Shown here: piece by piece, positions 1 through 9,241 of the stretch
How positions within the stretch are numbered: position 1 is the stretch's first letter
Layout: the number at the start of each line of letters is the position of its first letter
Assembly (NCBI GenBank): GCA_963693365.1
Contig: CAVNZM010000014.1
Coordinates: 7,166,028-7,230,027 of the forward strand
Length of the DNA stretch: 64,000 nucleotides
Direction: 5' to 3'
Origin: Amoebidium appalachense
Lineage: Eukaryota; Ichthyosporea
Program-made: the position numbers and the translations under genes
The notes under the pieces: model-generated
Told to the model about the DNA's origin: nothing
Seen by the model: only the letters and a program-made list of their open reading frames with translations
Database searches by the model: none

Positions 1-72
1 ACACACGTTCAATATCGGACCAATCAAACATCGCTGAGTCCGACTCTGCCACGATCCGTATCGTGTGTCGTG

Positions 73-105
73 GTCAAGAGTGGCTCAGCCTGTGCCACTC
101 TTGAC
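73..105. repeat. Perfect 12-bp inverted repeat (hairpin)
   Basis: Arms GTCAAGAGTGGC (73-84) and GCCACTCTTGAC (94-105) are perfect reverse complements around a 9-nt loop. It lies in the unique flank, not in a microsatellite. Function unknown. Confidence 0.85.
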
Positions 106-164
106 TGTTATTATGCAACTCACCCAGTATGCCCCAATATATATGTACGATATACGAAAGATGA

Positions 165-290
165 TATCGGGCTATATATGAATACATATGAATATATATA
201 AACATAAATAAACATATGTAAATATATACAAAAATATAAAGATATACAAATATATATAAATGTATGTAAATATATATAAATATATACCGG
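165..290. repeat. AT-rich segment
   Basis: About 125 bp made almost only of TATA/TACA/TAAA steps, in contrast to the GC- and GT-rich surroundings. Low-complexity DNA; no gene seen. Confidence 0.8.
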
Positions 291-628
291 TTGTGGGCGA
301 CCCCTCATTGTTGGCGGGAATGTCACATGATGGAAGGTCATCCGGGATAAAAGATGATGTGTGTTTGTGAGCAAGGAGGTTGGAGGTGGGTGGGTGGCTT
401 TTAGTATTTGTGTGCATGTGTGTAACCCAAAAGAAGGCAACCAGTGTGGAACCCAAACACCCAGTGCTACCAATCCCCTCCCCCTACCCCAGCTCCGCGC
501 CTGCCACGTCCAACCCCAGTACTTTTATAAAAAGGGGAAAAACTCTTAGCAAGGAAACCTTCTTGTGTTTGCTCTGGGTATGAGCCTGTGGATGTGCAGG
601 CATGCAATCGAGCCACCTAGAGCGAGAG

Positions 629-690
629 AGAGGGGATGTGTGTGTATGTGGGCATGAGGGGGGGGGGGGGGGAATGGTGTGAGTTACCGA

Positions 691-731
<41 letters not shown>

Positions 732-846
732 GGGGGGGGAGAGAGAGAGAGGGGGGGGGGGGGAGAGAGAGAGAGAGAGACTCGGAGAGCAGAGAGAGAG
801 AGAGGGGGGGGGGGGGGAGAGAGAGAGCGTACCAAAGAGAGCGAGA

Positions 847-880
<34 letters not shown>

Positions 881-962
881 GTGTGAGCGTGCGAGAGAGG
901 AAGGGGGGGGGGGGGGGGGGGGGGAGAGAGAGAGAGAGAGAGAGTGCGTGCGTGCGTGCGTT

Positions 963-1013
<51 letters not shown>

Positions 1014-1110
1014 TAGAGAGATAGAGCGAGCGAGAGGAAGAAAAAGAGAGAGCGGAACGAGAGCCTCCGGGAGAGAGAGAGTAGAGAGAGCCTCGGCGAG
1101 AGCGTGTGTA
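629..1110. repeat. Poly-G / (GA)n purine tract
   Basis: Alternating G-runs and (GA)n with a short GT island around 848-884. The plus strand is almost all purine, so the block could form triplex (H-DNA). All ORFs through it are low complexity. Confidence 0.9.
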
Positions 1111-1333
1111 TAAGTATATATAATCTTCGTATGTGGGTGCATGTGTGCGGCATGTGTGCATGTGCGCACAAGATTGATGGAAGGTTGGATGACTTTTAGT
1201 ATTAGTAGGTGTGCCTTGCTTGTGTGTGTGTGCCAGCTGACATATGTAAGTGTGTGTGTGTGCATAAGGTGTGTGTGTGTGTGTGTGTGTGCATGTGTGT
1301 GTGTGTGTATGTGTGCGCGTGTGTGTGCATGTG

Positions 1334-1336
<3 letters not shown>

Positions 1337-1376
<40 letters not shown>

Positions 1377-1556
1377 CCTGCGTGCGTGCGTGCGTGCGTG
1401 CGTGCATTCGCGCGTGCGTGCGTGCAGGCGGGCGGGCGGGCGGGCGGGCGGGCGGGCGGGCGGGCGGGCATGCATGCTTGCATGCGTGAGTGCGTGCGTG
1501 CGTGTGTGCGTGCGTGCGTGCATGCGTGCGTGCGTGCGTGCATGTGTGCGTGTGGC
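1337..1556. repeat. GT / TGCG / GGCG simple repeats (unit A)
   Basis: (GT)n is followed by (TGCG)n, then (GGCG)n at about 1426-1468, then (TGCG)n with ATG interruptions. The same block recurs at 28337-28556 and 55288-55507 with identical interruptions and marks the left end of each unit. Confidence 0.95.
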
Positions 1557-1566
1557 CTATTTCTGG

Positions 1567-1599
<33 letters not shown>

Positions 1600-1629
1600 T
1601 GTGTGCGTGGCCATGAAACCGTGTGTGTG

Positions 1630-2420
1630 TGCGTGTGTACGCAGACAGAGAGAGAGAAAGAGAGAGAGTGTGTGTGTGAGAGAGAGGTTGTGAGGGAGGG
1701 ACAAGGAGATTTCAGGGAGATCGAGGTGTGAAAGAGAGCAATAGAGGAAGAGAGTGTGTGAGCAAGAGAGGGGGGGGGGGGGGATGGAGTGAGACTGAGT
1801 GAGTGCGAGTGTGAGAGAGAGAGGGGGAGAGGGGGGAAGGGGGAGAGGGGGAGAGGAGAGTGAGAGGGGGGGGCACGAGGGAGAGGCGGAGAAAGAAGGA
1901 GAGAGAGAGAGAGAGAGAGACAGAGGGAGAAGGCGTTGGAGAGAGAGAGAGAGAGAGAGAGAGAAACAGAAGCATAAGACAGCGAGTGTAGGATAGATGC
2001 AAGTGTGTGTGTGTGTGTGCCTTTGCGTGTGTTGGCAAACATGTCAATACATGAGTGCGGGGGTTTGTGTGCGTCTGTGTTTGTGTTTCACTGAGAGTGT
2101 GTGTGTGTGTTTAAGACTCTAAATATTGTTTGGCGTGCTTGCTTGCGTGGGTACCACCGTAGGTGGGTGCGTGCATACGTGTGTGAGTGTGTGCATGTGT
2201 TTGTGCGCGTGTGTGCGTGTATGTGTGTGCCCCTGCAACCGTGTGTATGTGTGGGCTTGAAATTCAACTTGTTTGCGGGGATGCATGTACACGGTTGGTT
2301 CACTTTTTTAAAAGTATGTATGATCCTGCTCCGGATGGCTGAATGGATCTGGGTGTTTGTGCACATGTCTCAGGTGTGTCTAAGCAAGAATTTGGTTTGA
2401 GAACCAACCAGAGTGACCCT
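1630..2420. repeat. GA-rich then GT-rich low-complexity block
   Basis: GA/G tracts to about 1975 are followed by GT-rich DNA with scattered unique words to 2420. It repeats at 28630-29422 and 55581-56370. Apart from a weak minus-strand ORF (2300-2440) nothing gene-like was seen. Confidence 0.85.
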
Positions 2421-2440
2421 TTTATGCCCAAGAACCAATC
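2300..2440 (-). CDS. Possible minus-strand terminal exon (hypothetical)
   Basis: After an acceptor AACAACAG, 46 codons run to a TGA without crossing a microsatellite. The peptide begins DWFLGIKGSL and ends GSYILLKK. The acceptor leaves phase 0, which would match the end of the coiled-coil exon at 3433, so it might be that gene's last exon. The polypyrimidine tract is poor, no AATAAA follows, and the join is inference. Not recognised. Confidence 0.2.
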   Translation of the reverse strand, partial: DWFLGIKGSLWLVLKPNSCLDTPETCAQTPRSIQPSGAGSYILLKK

Positions 2441-2459
2441 CTGTTGTTCACTTATCCGA

Positions 2460-2859
2460 ATCCCCCCTCCCCCCTCTCCCCCCTCCATCATCACGCCTGA
2501 ACTCTCCCTCTTCCCGCCCCCTGCCTCCTGCCCTTTCCAACACTCCTCCCGCTTCATCCCACCCTCCCCAACCATGGGCTCTTGCAAGTGCAGATGTTTC
2601 AAAGTTGTGCCGCTGCACCACTAACCCTCCCCGACACCCATACCCTCTCTCCACTCCCCCTCTCCCCTCCCCTCCCCCCCTTCCCCCCGCCCCCCTATAG
2701 TCACGACTTTTAGCTTTCCATAATTTTTGTTTAATATTTGGGAATGGATGGGTGAGGTGGACGGGGGGAGGGGGAGGGGGGGGGGGGGGGAGGGGGGAGG
2801 GGGCTGCTGAGAAGACAACACCTCGCGAGGATGCCTGCTCCTTGCATATTATCCCCCCC

Positions 2860-2893
<34 letters not shown>

Positions 2894-2900
2894 TGACACT
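2460..2900. repeat. C-rich / poly-G / poly-C block
   Basis: Polypyrimidine to about 2700, a short unique AT-rich piece (2700-2750), G-runs (2762-2805), then a C-run (2851-2892). It repeats in units B and C with different run lengths. A 16-codon ORF starting ATGGGCTCTTGC at 2574 is too short to call. Confidence 0.9.
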
Positions 2901-3373
2901 TATAAGAGTGCCAATATGCACCAAAAACAGACTTTGTATTTTGGAATTTTAACACTTCACACTGATCCAAAGCCCTTATCAACCCTATGTCACTTGAAAT
3001 GAAGGCTATTTTTCCCCCCCTGCTATATTGAGATGTACTGTTTGTTTGTTAGCGACGCCCAAACTTCATTTATTCGTGTGTTTCTTTTAATCTCTGATGG
3101 ATTAAGTTTTTCACCAGATGATATTGGATTCAAGGTTGGAAATACACCAATCATCAAATCCATGTGGTCCCAGAATGAACGTTGACTATAGATATAGATT
3201 GTGTGCTAGCCATTGGATAACAAAGTTAAGTAAATGAATCGATTATATGTGAACATTAACTTTACGTGTCTTCTCGTGGAAAATAGATGTTTGATTTAGG
3301 GAGAACAGAGCCTTGAAGTGTTTGTTACGTGTCCGTTTACTTTAAGGCAGATGTCAAGTAACAGGTAGGGAAG

Positions 3374-3410
<37 letters not shown>

Positions 3411-3432
3411 GGGGGGGGGGGGGGGGGGGAAC
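2901..3432. other. Unique AT-rich sequence ending in T/G homopolymers
   Basis: Single-copy-looking sequence within each unit. A poly-T then poly-G junction at 3376-3429 varies in length between copies. A minus-strand ORF over 2890-2980 is open but its upstream frame depends on a C-run that differs between copies, so it is not called. Confidence 0.6.
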
Positions 3433-3496
3433 CTGGAATGACCCGAAGATTTTCTGCTTCTCTGGGTCGAGCACACCTTGACGTTCCGAGATTTTT
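3433..3496 (-). CDS. Coiled-coil protein, downstream exon (unit A)
   Basis: A 64-nt exon with acceptor ATGCAG and donor CAG|GTTCCC. The upstream exon ends with two bases of a codon and this one supplies the third, giving Gly, then KISERQGVLDPEKQKIFGSF and Gln, ending in phase 0. The next exon is not established; a candidate at 2300-2440 has the right phase. The phase agreement with the neighbouring exon is the main support. Protein not recognised. Confidence 0.6.
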
Positions 3497-3794
3497 CTGC
3501 ATGGGATTTTGCTGTTATTGCCATACTATATTCAGAATCTAACGAAGTAAATGCCTATGCTCTGTGGCTAGTGGCATTTATGCTTGACTCCAAGTGCTTC
3601 ACAGTGAAAGGGGTTTACACACAATCAGGGTAGAGTCATAATGCAAAGTCGCTAAGAGCTGTAGGCTTCGAACCATGTCAAAGCAAACCCATGAATCAGA
3701 TGATACAACATCTTCTTTCAGGCTGTTGCCAATAAAGACTTGCTGTTTTTTTGTACTGATGTATGTCATGAGGCCTATGCAAGAGAACACTTAC

Positions 3795-3955
3795 CCTTTC
3801 TGCCGACTTTCAAACATGGTTTGCAAACCAGCGATCTGGTCGATGTGCTTGTTGACCGCCTCGAGCTTCTCTTCGAGGGCCGCGATCTCGCATGTAAGCT
3901 CTTCTTTGTAGTTTTTGGTCTTGTCAAGGTGCTCGATGAAAGCTCTTTCTTCTTT
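3795..3955 (-). CDS. Coiled-coil protein, exon (unit A)
   Basis: A 161-nt exon with acceptor TTGTTGCAG and a strong donor GG|GTAAGTG. It encodes 53 codons plus two bases, starting KEERAFIEHLDKTKNYKEEL and ending TMFESRQK. Residues 20-47 show heptad-like hydrophobic spacing (I, L, L, V, I, I, L) typical of a parallel coiled coil. Composition and third-position GC are gene-like, and all three copies are the same. Cytoskeletal or ciliary coiled-coil proteins have this character, but no family was recognised. Upstream exons were not found in the unit, so it may be a gene fragment trapped in the repeat. Confidence 0.65.
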
Positions 3956-4059
3956 CTGCAACAACATATGTAAATGAAAATTTAGTGGTCCCCTTTACTG
4001 AATGCACAGAGGATATGAGGTAAGCCCGGGCAAAATGTGTGAGTTTGTGTGTGTGTGTT

Positions 4060-4418
4060 TGTGGGGCGGGGGGTGGGGGGATGGGGAGGGGCGGGGAAGA
4101 GGGGGGGGGGGGGGGGGGCGCGGGGGTGCGGGAGGCCTGCTCTTTACACTATTTTATCTTCACATCATGTTTTGCTACATGTGCACGGGGTTTATTTTTT
4201 AGGGGGAGGGGAAAGGGGCTCTGGGGAGGGGAGGGAAGGGGGAGGGGGGAGGGGGGGGGATATAGTGCTTCGTGTTCAATCCCCCCCCCCCCCCCCCCGG
4301 GAAGGGGAGGAGGGGCAAAGGGGGAGGGGGGAGGGGGGAGGGGGGAAGCAATATATCTCGAGCACTGACTGTTTCCCTCCCCCCTCCCTCCCCCTCCCCC
4401 TTCTCCCCCTCTCCCCCC

Positions 4419-4449
<31 letters not shown>

Positions 4450-4465
4450 AAAAAAAAAAAAAGCC
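4060..4465. repeat. G-, C- and A-run block
   Basis: G-rich (4061-4135), short unique segment (4136-4200), G-rich (4201-4260), C-run, G-rich, C-rich, then poly-C directly followed by poly-A (about 4415-4462). It repeats at about 31064-31467 and 58018-58414 with different run lengths. No gene seen. Confidence 0.85.
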
Positions 4466-4580
4466 TAAAAAATTGGGTCTGGCCCAACCCGGCACCATAA
4501 AGAACCCCCAGAAATATATAAGTATAGGTATGAGATCTTTAACATTAGCTGTGACGTACCCTCCCCTCCCCCCTCCATTG

Positions 4581-4647
4581 TTAAGAAGACCCAAGGATTG
4601 GTCGACGCTCGTGGTAATAAGGCGGCACGGCACGTTTGAACGTGATC
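4581..4647 (-). CDS. Possible minus-strand terminal exon (hypothetical)
   Basis: A strong acceptor (a T-run then ATAG) is followed by one base and 21 codons, ITFKRAVPPYYHERRPILGS plus Ser, then TAA. The sequence is free of simple repeats and unchanged in units B and C. No poly(A) signal is evident nearby and the upstream exon is unknown, since the next minus-strand gene ends at 5608. Not recognised. Confidence 0.3.
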
Positions 4648-4704
4648 CTATAAAAAAAAATGGACTAGTAATAACCGAGTACCAACTTCAAGTGCAAGTA
4701 AAAC

Positions 4705-4860
<156 letters not shown>

Positions 4861-5055
4861 TGCGTGTATGTACAGTGTGTGTTGTGTCACTGTTTGTGTG
4901 TACATGAGTGTACCCAAACGTGTGTGGTGTGCTTGTTTCGTTCAGAGTGTGCTCGTTGTATGAGGGAGTGAAGTGTGTGTGTGTGCGTGTATGTGTGCGC
5001 GTGTGTGTGCGTGCGTGCCACAGAATGTGTGTATGCTTATTTCTTTTTCCTCTAG
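4861..5055. other. GT-rich intermediate sequence with a plus-strand acceptor-like site
   Basis: GT-rich but interrupted DNA. At 5036-5055 there is a good plus-strand acceptor (CTTATTTCTTTTTCCTCTAG), followed by an open frame of about 26 codons up to the next GT tract. The exon is too weakly supported to call. Confidence 0.4.
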
Positions 5056-5139
5056 CTCTGTCCTGTGTGTATTTGATGGCTTGGGTGTGTGGGAATTTGG
5101 TTATATTACGCGTCTGTGTATGTCCGTGCACGGCGGTGT

Positions 5140-5147
5140 GTGTGTAT

Positions 5148-5204
<57 letters not shown>

Positions 5205-5530
5205 TGCATGTTGGTGTTTGTGTGCTCTTTGGTGTCGGTGTGTGTGCCTGTGTGTGTGTGTGCGTCTGTGCGTGCGTGTGTTTGTGCTTGTGTGCAAGCG
5301 TGTGTGTGTGTGTGTGTGTGTTGGGTTGGGGGGAGGGGGGGGATGACACGGTGTAACCTGTTATGGTGAAGCCGGGGGGGGGGGGGGGGGGGGGGGTAGA
5401 ATGTGTTGCATGGTACAAGGTACACAACTCACAACGCTGCAGAGGGAGACAGGGGTGGTGTTGGGGGGGGGGGGGGACCCACGGGGAGGGGGGAGGGGGG
5501 GGGAAGGGGGGGGGGGGGGGGAAGGGCTGC
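5140..5530. repeat. GT tract and poly-G block
   Basis: (GT)n at about 5151-5200, interrupted GT to 5322, then G-runs at 5375-5396, 5462-5475 and 5480-5521. It repeats in units B and C. G-run lengths and A interruptions vary among copies. Confidence 0.9.
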
Positions 5531-5581
5531 TTGGCCACTAATTCCCCCATGTTTCAGATAGGGCAAGCTTTTGTCCCTAGC

Positions 5582-5587
5582 TTTATT
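5582..5587 (-). terminator. Poly(A) signal of the three-exon gene (unit A)
   Basis: AATAAA on the minus strand, 20 nt beyond the TAA stop at 5608. Present at the same spacing at 32580-32585 and 59529-59534. Confidence 0.6.
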
Positions 5588-5607
5588 GTTCTGAGGAGTG
5601 TACGTAA

Positions 5608-5715
5608 TTATGCCTGGAACTCGTTCAAATGATCCCGTGTAACCACTAACATAGTCTCGAATGTGGAAGTTACAATGTGTAACATTGTTGGTATTTTTGA
5701 ACGAGCTTCTGGAAG
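5608..5715 (-). CDS. Small three-exon protein, exon 3 (unit A)
   Basis: Acceptor TCAATGCAG, then 35 codons in phase 0 starting LPEARSKIPTMLHIVTSTFE and ending LNEFQA, then TAA. An AATAAA follows closely. The segment is hydrophobic/amphipathic (MLHIV, MLVV) and could pack as helices. The reading frame is intact in all three copies. Confidence 0.55.
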   Translation of the reverse strand, partial: LPEARSKIPTMLHIVTSTFETMLVVTRDHLNEFQA

Positions 5716-6012
5716 CTGCATTGATCAGTTGGTGCACGTGGCTTCTATTTTCAGTGTCGTCAGAGGGTGATCAACCTAGCAGGGTCTAAAGGGCATAGGG
5801 AGTGCAGGACAAGAACATGCGTGCACATACATGGGGGAAATGTTTTTTTTTTTTTTTGTACAAAGTTTTATCTCCCCTTGCGCGTTTTTTTCTGACAGCC
5901 ACTTGTTTTTAGTGTCTTTTGGTCTGGTTAAAGATTCTTTTCTATATATGTTCTCTCCCAGTTCCTTGATCTCTGTCATTCTTCCCTTCATATGGCTGCA
6001 GCCGCAACTTAC

Positions 6013-6039
6013 TTCTGCGTTTTTAGGGTTTTTTGAGCT
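6013..6039 (-). CDS. Small three-exon protein, micro-exon 2 (unit A)
   Basis: A 27-nt exon encoding SSKNPKNAE. It has a strong pyrimidine-rich acceptor (ending CATAACTGCAG) and a consensus donor GAA|GTAAGT. It starts and ends in phase 0, matching exons 1 and 3. The frame also stays open past this donor, so a longer exon is possible. Confidence 0.5.
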
Positions 6040-6234
6040 CTGCAGTTATGAGGCAGCAAGAAAAACCAAGAAGCAAAAAACAAACCAAAACTTTGCATTA
6101 TGCTTGCGGTGGATTAAAAAAAAAAACTCTGCGGGAATTACTTGTAAACCAGAACCCAGTCTGCCATAATTCCCAACTCGATGTCAAACCCGTTAAGTTT
6201 TTGTTACAATTGCAGCTTCAAAGTTTAAACTTAC

Positions 6235-6342
6235 CGATTCGCGGTGGTCATGGTCCTGTAGGCCCAGTTTTGCAGCCCAAGCTGCACACTTTTTGCAGCC
6301 ATATTCTGTTTGTGGCCGCCCCATTTCAGATTTTACCGCCAT
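6235..6342 (-). CDS. Small three-exon protein, exon 1 (unit A)
   Basis: ATG at 6342, 36 codons in phase 0, starting MAVKSEMGRPQTEYGCKKC and containing LGLQDHDHRES, ending at donor TCG|GTAAGT. A second in-frame ATG is codon 7. The pattern CxxC, 12 residues, then HxH could bind metal but does not fit a classical zinc finger. With exons 2 and 3 the product is about 80 residues. Length-variable A and T runs lie only in the introns, so all three copies keep the same frame, as expected of a real gene. Family not recognised. Confidence 0.55.
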
Positions 6343-6360
6343 AAATTAGACACATATTCA

Positions 6361-6596
6361 TTAACACTGCAAATGCACGTATTTATAGAACAGTTACGAT
6401 AGCAGAATTCTACGAAAACCAACCAACATCTGACAAAAGCTCAGCTACATACAGTACTCAAACAAAAGCGTCACGAGTTAACACTGCAAATGCACTTAAT
6501 TATAGAACAATTACGATAGCAGAATTCTACGAAAACAAACCAACATCTGACAAAAGCTCAGCTACAATACATGCAGTACTCAGACAAAAGCGTCAC
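6361..6596. repeat. 117-bp tandem duplication upstream of the three-exon gene
   Basis: Two direct copies, starting TTAACACTGCAAATGCAC at 6361 and 6478, with a few substitutions and a small indel. Each carries a TATA-like word (CTATAAAT or CTATAATT read on the minus strand). It sits immediately upstream of the minus-strand start codon at 6342. Repeats at about 33360-33595 and 60308-60543. Confidence 0.9.
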
Positions 6597-6664
6597 CTGG
6601 AGAAGTGGCTCTTACAATAGTGTTACGTACATAGTGAATGCCAGAGTGCATTCCAAAATGACTT

Positions 6665-6695
6665 GTAACCAATCACAGTCGCCCGCCAAATGGAC
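6665..6695. promoter_or_regulatory. CCAAT and GCGGGC-type sites
   Basis: CCAAT at 6669-6673 and, on the minus strand, ATTTGGCGGGC (about 6682-6692), which resembles an E2F-type site. They lie about 330 bp upstream of the minus-strand ATG at 6342. Promoter function is inference from motif and position. Confidence 0.35.
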
Positions 6696-6981
6696 AACAA
6701 TAAACCGTACCCAGGGGTTGTTAGGTAATGTCGTAATGAACATAATCCGGTGATTTTGATTCCCGCTCACTGTATTCATTAGATGTTCAAGATTGGAAAT
6801 AAGTCGTATACTTTGATGAAGTTACACCGTATTACAGCCCTGACTGCACGTTAACGTGTCACAAACAACGTACAAGTACAGTGTACTGAACGGGTGACTC
6901 GCTGCCACGTGCGACCACTCAGTGGCCTCACTGCCGCCTTAGCCGCCGTTTGACCAAGTCTATTCACTCTATTTTTCACAG

Positions 6982-7129
6982 AGGGTATGACTTGGCACGA
7001 AATCAGTCGGCCGCCGCGGAGGAAATGTTTCGTCGCCTTGAAAAATGTCCACCTCAAATTTTAAAAAATCTAGCAGGTCGGACTCGTGTCTATCCATGGA
7101 CAGCGCTTTTAGCATTTGATATAATTTGA
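6982..7129 (+). pseudogene. Possible plus-strand terminal exon, frameshifted in unit A
   Basis: After a pyrimidine-rich acceptor (CTATTTTTCACAG) one base and an open frame begin GYDLARNQSAAAEEMFRRLE. In unit A an A-run at 7041 has 5 A instead of 6, which shifts the frame after codon 20 and ends it at 7129. Units B and C read on to a Ser-rich tail. The opposite strand is also open here, and no poly(A) signal or upstream exon was found. Confidence 0.25.
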
Positions 7130-7235
7130 GATTACCTGTGCTCGAAAATATTCGTGGTTGTTCCCCCCAAGGAGTTGGTCTCAACGTTTTTGTAAATTCA
7201 AATATCGAAGCTAGTGCGCACAGGTTACATGATGG

Positions 7236-7369
<134 letters not shown>

Positions 7370-7600
7370 CCTCCCTCCCTCCCTCTCCCTCCCTCCCTCC
7401 CTCCCTCCCTCCCTCCCTCCCTCCCTCCCTCCCTCCCTCCCTCCCTCCCTCCCTCCCTCCCTCCCTCCCTCCCTCCCTCCCTCCCTCCCTCCCTCCCTCC
7501 CTCCCTCCCTCCCCCCTCCCCCCTCCCCCCTCCCCCCTCCCCCCTCCCCCCTCTCCCCTCTCCCCCCCCCTCTCCCCCTCCCTCCCCCTCTCCCTCTCCC

Positions 7601-7633
<33 letters not shown>

Positions 7634-7650
7634 TCTCTCTCTGTCTCTCT

Positions 7651-7693
7651 CACCGATATGATGGTGGGGTCCTAGACGTGTGGGTATTCAATC
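7651..7693. repeat. 43-bp core between CT tracts, copy 1
   Basis: A non-repetitive core beginning CACCGATATGATGGTGGGG and ending TATTCAATC. The second copy (8143-8185) differs by a single base (G to A). Confidence 0.9.
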
Positions 7694-7713
7694 GCCCCCC
7701 CCCATCCCCCCGG

Positions 7714-7848
<135 letters not shown>

Positions 7849-7861
7849 TCCCTCTCCCCCT

Positions 7862-7938
<77 letters not shown>

Positions 7939-8142
7939 CCTCCCTCCCTCCCTCCCTCCCTCCCTCCCTCCCTCCCTCCCTCCCTCCCTCCCTCCCCCCT
8001 CCCCCCTCCCCCCTCCCCCCTCCCCCCTCTCCCCCTCTCCCCCTCTCCCCCCTCTCTCTCCCTCCCTCTCCCTCTCCCTCTCCCTCTCCCTCTCCCTCTC
8101 CCTCTCCCTCCCTCCCCCCTCCCCCCCTCTCTCTCTCTCTCT

Positions 8143-8185
8143 CACCGATATGATGGTGGGGTCCTAGACGTGTGAGTATTCAATC
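8143..8185. repeat. 43-bp core between CT tracts, copy 2
   Basis: Second copy of the core at 7651-7693. Both copies recur at 34646-34688 and 35136-35178 in unit B, and 61595-61637 and 62090-62132 in unit C. Confidence 0.9.
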
Positions 8186-8210
8186 CCCCCCCCCCCCCAT
8201 CCCCCCGGCC

Positions 8211-8292
<82 letters not shown>

Positions 8293-8460
8293 TCTCTCTC
8301 CCTCTCTCTCCCTCTCTCCCTCCCTCTCTCCCTCCCTCTTCTCCTCTCTCCCTCTCTCTCTCTCCCTCTCTCTCTCTCCCTCTCTCTCTCTCCCTCTCCC
8401 TCTCTCCCTCTCTCTCTCCCTCCCTCTCCCTCTCTCTCTCTCTCCCCCTCCCCCTCTCCC

Positions 8461-9173
8461 TCTCTCCCCTCCCATCCCCCCACCCCTGCCCCCCACTTCC
8501 CCCAGCACACACACAAACACACCACCACCACCACCACCACCACCAATACCCTACGACTCAAAGCACTGTGCTGTTTGATGTCTCGTGTGTTGTTATATAA
8601 CATACATACCTATGACAATAATTAATGATAATGATAGATAATCCACGTGCATGATATGTGTATAGTATGTAGTGCTGAATATTTCACTCCCGTACTTCTT
8701 TTTCCTCGTTCCTTCCCTTCATATCTTCCTTCGTGTACACATTTTGCCTTCCTTCCCCCCCTTCCCCTCCGCCCCCCCCACCCCACCCTTCCCCTCTCAT
8801 ACCTTTCCTCGTTTCCCTGTCCCTCCCTCTCCCTCTCGCTTTCTCTTCCACTCATCACCCTACCATCAAAACCCACCCACCCACCCACCTCAGGCATTAG
8901 ATCCGTCCCCCTTTTTTTTTTCCCCCACCGATGTTGACTCGCCCTCCCCACTTTCCCAAACCACCCCCCCTCCCCCCCCCTCCTCCCCAACCACCACCTC
9001 CCAAAAAAAAAAAAAAAAGAAAAAAAAAGAAAAAATAAATAAAGAGAGAAAGGGCGAAAAGAAAGAAAAGAAAGAGTACACCTAAGAAGGGGGGGGGGGG
9101 GAGGGGGGAAGGGGGAGGAGGGGGGGTGAGGGGAGAAGGGGGGGGGGGGGGAGGGGGGAGGAGGTCTTTTTAC
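8461..9173. other. C-rich, AT-rich and A/G-run spacer
   Basis: C-rich with an (ACC)n run at about 8520-8544, a unique AT-rich part (8560-8700), CT-rich DNA to 9000, poly-A (9003-9046) and G-runs (9088-9160). No exon was recognised. In particular no sequence encoding the expected PIN4 continuation (RHILCEK-like) was found on the minus strand. Confidence 0.6.
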
Positions 9174-9241
9174 CTTCACGGCCGTGCCACCACCCCCGGC
9201 TGCTGCCTTGCCCTTCTTCGCTTTGTCTCCCCCCTCAGCCT
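9174..9241 (-). CDS. PIN4: PIN4-like parvulin, exon 2 (unit A)
   Basis: Acceptor AGTGCAG, then 68 nt that complete a split Glu codon and continue AEGGDKAKKGKAAAGGGGTA and VK, ending at donor AAG|GTAAAA in phase 0. The Lys/Gly/Ala-rich tail ending GGGTAVK corresponds to human PIN4 (Par14), where a Lys/Gly-rich leader ends GGGNAVK directly before the catalytic parvulin domain. The domain itself is not visible downstream in the unit. Confidence 0.5.

Larger units (their letters stand above)
1..1330. other. Left flank of the tandem array
   Basis: This segment has no counterpart at the left ends of units B and C, which are preceded by the 5S-linked satellite instead. It holds a short hairpin (73-105), an AT-rich stretch (about 165-290), a mixed unique part (290-640), purine-rich poly-G/GA tracts (about 655-1110) and GT-rich DNA from about 1138. 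No convincing exon was seen. It is probably the chromosomal edge of the array, but an insertion inside a longer array cannot be excluded without sequence further left. Confidence 0.7.

Noticed and set aside
2574-2624. 16-codon MGSC-type ORF as a myristoylated peptide
   Set aside because: Too short, no splice or promoter evidence, and surrounded by C-rich low-complexity DNA.
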